A stretch of DNA of 9,239 nt. It comes from Syntrophaceae bacterium. Its GTDB lineage: Bacteria > Desulfobacterota > Syntrophia > Syntrophales > UBA5619. The DNA lies in contig JAHFBU010000044.1 in assembly GCA_023249795.1 (NCBI GenBank), positions 1 through 9,239 of the forward strand. The letters are read 5' to 3'. The translations under genes and the position numbers were made by a program. The notes below the pieces were generated by a model. The model had not been told where the DNA came from. It was given only the letters and a program-made list of their open reading frames with translations, and ran no database searches. Of this stretch, positions 7,052 through 9,239 are shown piece after piece; the first letter of the stretch is position 1; each line of letters starts with the position of its first letter.

Positions 7052-8253
7052 CTTGTCTCTCCTTTGTTCCTCTTTTTCAGCGATTGCGAAAAATCGTCGA
7101 GGATGTTCATGTAGTTGATGTACGCCTCATAGGGCGACTCATACGGGTTGAAGTAGCGGTGGACATCCCCGTCGGAAAACCATTTCGTGCACATGTAGTA
7201 AAAGTGGTCGGACGTCTGGAGCATCCGCCATGTCCGGAAGAGCTTCTCATCCTTCCGGCCGCGGACGGCGGACTCAAGATCGTAGAGCGCGCGTGCGGCA
7301 TCCTGCTGCATCGCGTTGCCGAGCCAGGCCGTCGTGTCCCGCTCCTCGTCCGCCCAGGAGATAAAATCGGGGCAGTCGAATTCACCCCCGGCCGCCTCGC
7401 CGGCTTCGGCCGCTTCCGCCGGCGTCCGGAAGCAGAAATCGGGATGACGGAGGATCTCTCCCGGGAGCGCCCGCAGGAAGCCGAAGATCCCCGTTTCGCG
7501 CCACTGGTGTTCACCCAGGGTCTCGTAATCCATGAAGAGGTTGACGACCGCCTCCTCCCGCCGGATCCGATGGAGCCAGTGGGCGTATTTTGACGCCGTG
7601 AGAGGGTATTCGGCCCAGTTCCGGTCGGAGAAGCGGAAGGCCACGTCGTCCGAAAGGGGGTAGTTCCGCAGGAGCAGCTTCATCTTCCTGCAGCCCGCCG
7701 GACGATACACCAGGTTGGGGCTCCGCCCGCCGAGGATTTTTTCAGTTCCCTCGGCCAGGATCGCCCTGTAGCCCATCTTTTCGACCGCCGCCGCGAGGGC
7801 GTTGTTGAAGATCAGCTCCGTATGGCGGAAGGTTCGCCCCTCCTGTCCGAAGAGGGACCGGACCCGCTCCCGGTGGCAACGAACCTGCTCCCGGAATTCC
7901 CGCGGCGAGAAGAGAAACGCCAGAGAGTGGCTGTCGGTCTCGTTGAGGAACTCGACGCATCCCGTCGCACCCAAACGCTGAAAGCCCTCCAGGACATCCG
8001 GCCGATGCCGCTCAATCTGGTCGAGAACGATGCCGGAGATGGAGAAGGCGACCCGGAACGCGCCGCCATATTCCCCGATCAACTGAAGCAGGAGTTCGCC
8101 GGCCGGAAGGTAGCATTTCTCCGCGACGCGGTCCAGTATCCGGCGGTTCTCGGCATGGTCCTCATAGTCATGCAGACGGCCCACGTCAAAGAAGGAGTAC
8201 CGCCGCAGACGGCAGGGCTGATGGACCTGAAAGTAGAGGCAGACGCTCGGCAT
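7048..8253 (-). CDS. GH57 family glycoside hydrolase (alpha-amylase / glucanotransferase type)
   Basis: The protein has 401 residues and acts on alpha-glucans by the retaining GH57 mechanism. Motif 1 HQP is at residues 11-13, and GCVEFL at 98-103 fits motif 2. RHTELIFNN (143-151) contains Glu146, the likely nucleophile. MDYETLGEHQ (241-250) contains Asp242, the likely acid/base. The C-terminal helical part has LQTSDHFYYMCTKW, a stretch common in the MJ1611-like amylase subgroup. No signal peptide is visible, so it should act in the cytoplasm on stored glucan. Residues 278-292 are an Ala/Glu-rich low-complexity insertion. The start at 8253 lies 3 bases after the stop of the GT4 gene, with only a weak GGAA upstream, so translation probably depends on coupling. 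Its TGA overlaps the ATG of the synthase-phosphorylase fusion. Amylase, 4-alpha-glucanotransferase and branching activity cannot be told apart by reading alone. Confidence 0.9.
   Translation of the reverse strand: MPSVCLYFQVHQPCRLRRYSFFDVGRLHDYEDHAENRRILDRVAEKCYLPAGELLLQLIGEYGGAFRVAFSISGIVLDQIERHRPDVLEGFQRLGATGCVEFLNETDSHSLAFLFSPREFREQVRCHRERVRSLFGQEGRTFRHTELIFNNALAAAVEKMGYRAILAEGTEKILGGRSPNLVYRPAGCRKMKLLLRNYPLSDDVAFRFSDRNWAEYPLTASKYAHWLHRIRREEAVVNLFMDYETLGEHQWRETGIFGFLRALPGEILRHPDFCFRTPAEAAEAGEAAGGEFDCPDFISWADEERDTTAWLGNAMQQDAARALYDLESAVRGRKDEKLFRTWRMLQTSDHFYYMCTKWFSDGDVHRYFNPYESPYEAYINYMNILDDFSQSLKKRNKGETR
7057..7065 (-). promoter_or_regulatory. Ribosome binding site of the synthase-phosphorylase fusion
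   Basis: On the minus strand this reads AAAGGAGAG and ends 5 bases before the ATG at 7051. It lies inside the last codons of the GH57 gene. Together with the ATGA stop/start overlap it fits re-initiation by ribosomes finishing the GH57 gene. Confidence 0.75.
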
Positions 8254-8256
8254 TGA

Positions 8257-9239
8257 TTATGTTCCGCGCTTCCTGCTTGCGACGCGAAGAGATTTCAAAT
8301 CTGTCCCCGTTTTGGTTCCGGCGGAGGGGACCGCCTCTCGGTAGATCGCCGCGATCCGCTCCGCGGCGGTTTCCCAGCGGATCTTCCGAAGCTCTTCGCG
8401 AGCCTTCTCCGCCATCGCGCCGGCCAGGGCGGGGTGCTTCAGGACGGCGATGATCTTGGCGGCGATTTCCCGGATATCCCAGAAATCGATCTTCAGGGCA
8501 TGTTGCAGGATTTCGGAGGCGCCGGATTGACGGGAAAGGATCACCGGGACGTCGTACATCATCGCCTCGAGGGGCGCGATGCCGAACGGTTCGGAAACGC
8601 TCGGCATGACGTAGAGGTCGCTCAGCGAGAAGATCCGCTCGATCTCCTCGCCCTGGAGGAATCCGGTGAAATGGAAACGGTCTCCAATCCCCAGCTCCCC
8701 CACGCGTTCGATCATCCGCTCCATCATGTCTCCCGCGCCGGCCATCACGAAGGTGACATCGGGAAGGACACGGAGAACCTGGGCCGCCGCCTCGATGAAG
8801 TAATCCGGTCCCTTCTGGAAGGTGATCCGGCCGAGAAAAAGGACGACCTTCCGCTCCCTTGGCGTTGCCCGTCTTTCGGTGTGGTAGATTTGCCGCGCCT
8901 CCTCTTGCGAGACGGCGTTGTAAACGACGGAAATTTTATCCGGGGGGATCGCGAAGCGTTCGGCGATCATCCGCTTCGTCCGGTGGCTGACGGCGATAAT
9001 CCGGTCGGCCTTTTCCATCCCCTCCCGTTCAATTTCCAGGATCTCCGCGTTCACATTCCCGCCGCTCCGGTCGTATTCAAGGGAGTGGATGTGGAGAACG
9101 AGCGGCCGGCCGCTGATCCGGCGGGCGAAGAGGGCGGCGGGCACGGTCATCCAGTCGTGCGCATGAATGACGTCAAAGGAGAGCGTGCGGGCCAGGGCGC
9201 CGCCGGCCCTGCCGTAGCGGATCACCTCGGAGATCAAAT
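8257..9239 (-). CDS. GT4 family glycosyltransferase (glycogen synthase-like GT-B fold), 5' end outside window
   Basis: The C-terminal 327 codons of a GT-B fold transferase; the frame is open to the right edge, and the TTG at 9237 is an internal Leu, not a credible start. Seen in order: FDVIHAHDWMT (end of the acceptor domain), LVLHIHSLEYDRSG, DRIIAVSHRTK, VVYNAVS, VVLFLGRITFQKGPDYFIEA (start of the nucleotide-sugar domain), VMAGAGDM, and the donor-site E-x7-E motif SEPFGIAPLEAM. These place it in family GT4, close to the glycogen synthase-like GT4 proteins encoded beside GH57 genes in several anaerobes and archaea. It may elongate alpha-glucan or make a glucoside; donor and acceptor are not evident. 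It is upstream of the GH57 gene by 3 bases. Its last residues (about GTKTGTDLKSLRVASRKRGT) follow a natural domain end near AIYREA and are partly encoded by a repeat at 8290-8309. The operon promoter must lie beyond the window. Confidence 0.88.
   Translation of the reverse strand, partial: LISEVIRYGRAGGALARTLSFDVIHAHDWMTVPAALFARRISGRPLVLHIHSLEYDRSGGNVNAEILEIEREGMEKADRIIAVSHRTKRMIAERFAIPPDKISVVYNAVSQEEARQIYHTERRATPRERKVVLFLGRITFQKGPDYFIEAAAQVLRVLPDVTFVMAGAGDMMERMIERVGELGIGDRFHFTGFLQGEEIERIFSLSDLYVMPSVSEPFGIAPLEAMMYDVPVILSRQSGASEILQHALKIDFWDIREIAAKIIAVLKHPALAGAMAEKAREELRKIRWETAAERIAAIYREAVPSAGTKTGTDLKSLRVASRKRGT
8290..8309 (-). repeat. Partial copy of the GGGGACAG palindromic repeat inside the GT4 3' end
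   Basis: On the minus strand it begins CGGGGACAGATTT and continues GAAATCT, so one arm and the AT-rich centre are present. The second outer arm (CTGTCCCCG) is replaced by unrelated sequence. The centre AGATTT/AAATCT is a perfect palindrome here, whereas the copy at 1774-1800 has one mismatch. It encodes the residues TGTDLKS in the C-terminal tail of the GT4 protein. Confidence 0.7.

Noticed and set aside
3620..7114. A 1164-codon open frame on the plus strand, opposite the synthase-phosphorylase gene
   Set aside because: It lies in exact codon register with the minus-strand gene, so its stops would require TTA, CTA or TCA codons in the real gene, which are rare in GC-rich coding sequence. Its translation is Asp/Gly/Arg/Val-rich without recognisable motifs, whereas the minus strand has two well-marked enzyme domains.

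Overview
The window is GC-rich, gene-dense bacterial chromosome. The mix of genes suggests a deltaproteobacterium-like (Desulfobacterota) or similar Gram-negative anaerobe. That is inference from gene content only: a bacterial GT3 glycogen synthase, a GH57 amylase, a PflX-type radical SAM protein and a GGGGACAG/CTGTCCCC palindromic repeat. No rRNA, tRNA, CRISPR array, transposase or phage gene was seen.

Layout. (1) Positions 1-485, minus strand: the N-terminal 161 codons of proA (gamma-glutamyl phosphate reductase, proline synthesis), cut by the left window edge. (2) Positions 486-686: a divergent control region with two good sigma70-type promoters back to back, whose -35 boxes overlap almost completely. 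(3) Positions 687-2766, plus strand: a probable two-gene unit of a patatin-like lipid acyl hydrolase and a PflX-type (COG1313) radical SAM protein. They are separated by 67 bp that hold a near-perfect palindromic repeat. (4) Positions 2767-2797: a 31-bp convergent junction with no recognisable terminator. (5) Positions 2798-9239, minus strand: an alpha-glucan (glycogen) operon. In transcription order it holds a GT4 glycosyltransferase (5' end outside the window), a GH57 alpha-amylase-type hydrolase or glucanotransferase, and a 1417-residue protein. That protein fuses a eukaryotic-type GT3 glycogen synthase to a complete GT35 alpha-glucan phosphorylase. The genes are 3 bp apart and then overlap by ATGA, so they are almost certainly co-transcribed and translationally coupled.

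How the genes work together. The minus-strand operon appears to encode a compact glycogen-turnover module: chain elongation by GT3 and possibly GT4, chain cleavage, transfer or branching by GH57, and phosphorolysis to glucose-1-phosphate by GT35. Having the synthesising and degrading enzymes in one polypeptide is the most striking feature of the window. The plus-strand pair and proA look unrelated to glycogen. A second, half copy of the palindromic repeat forms the 3' end of the GT4 gene and supplies part of its C-terminal tail.
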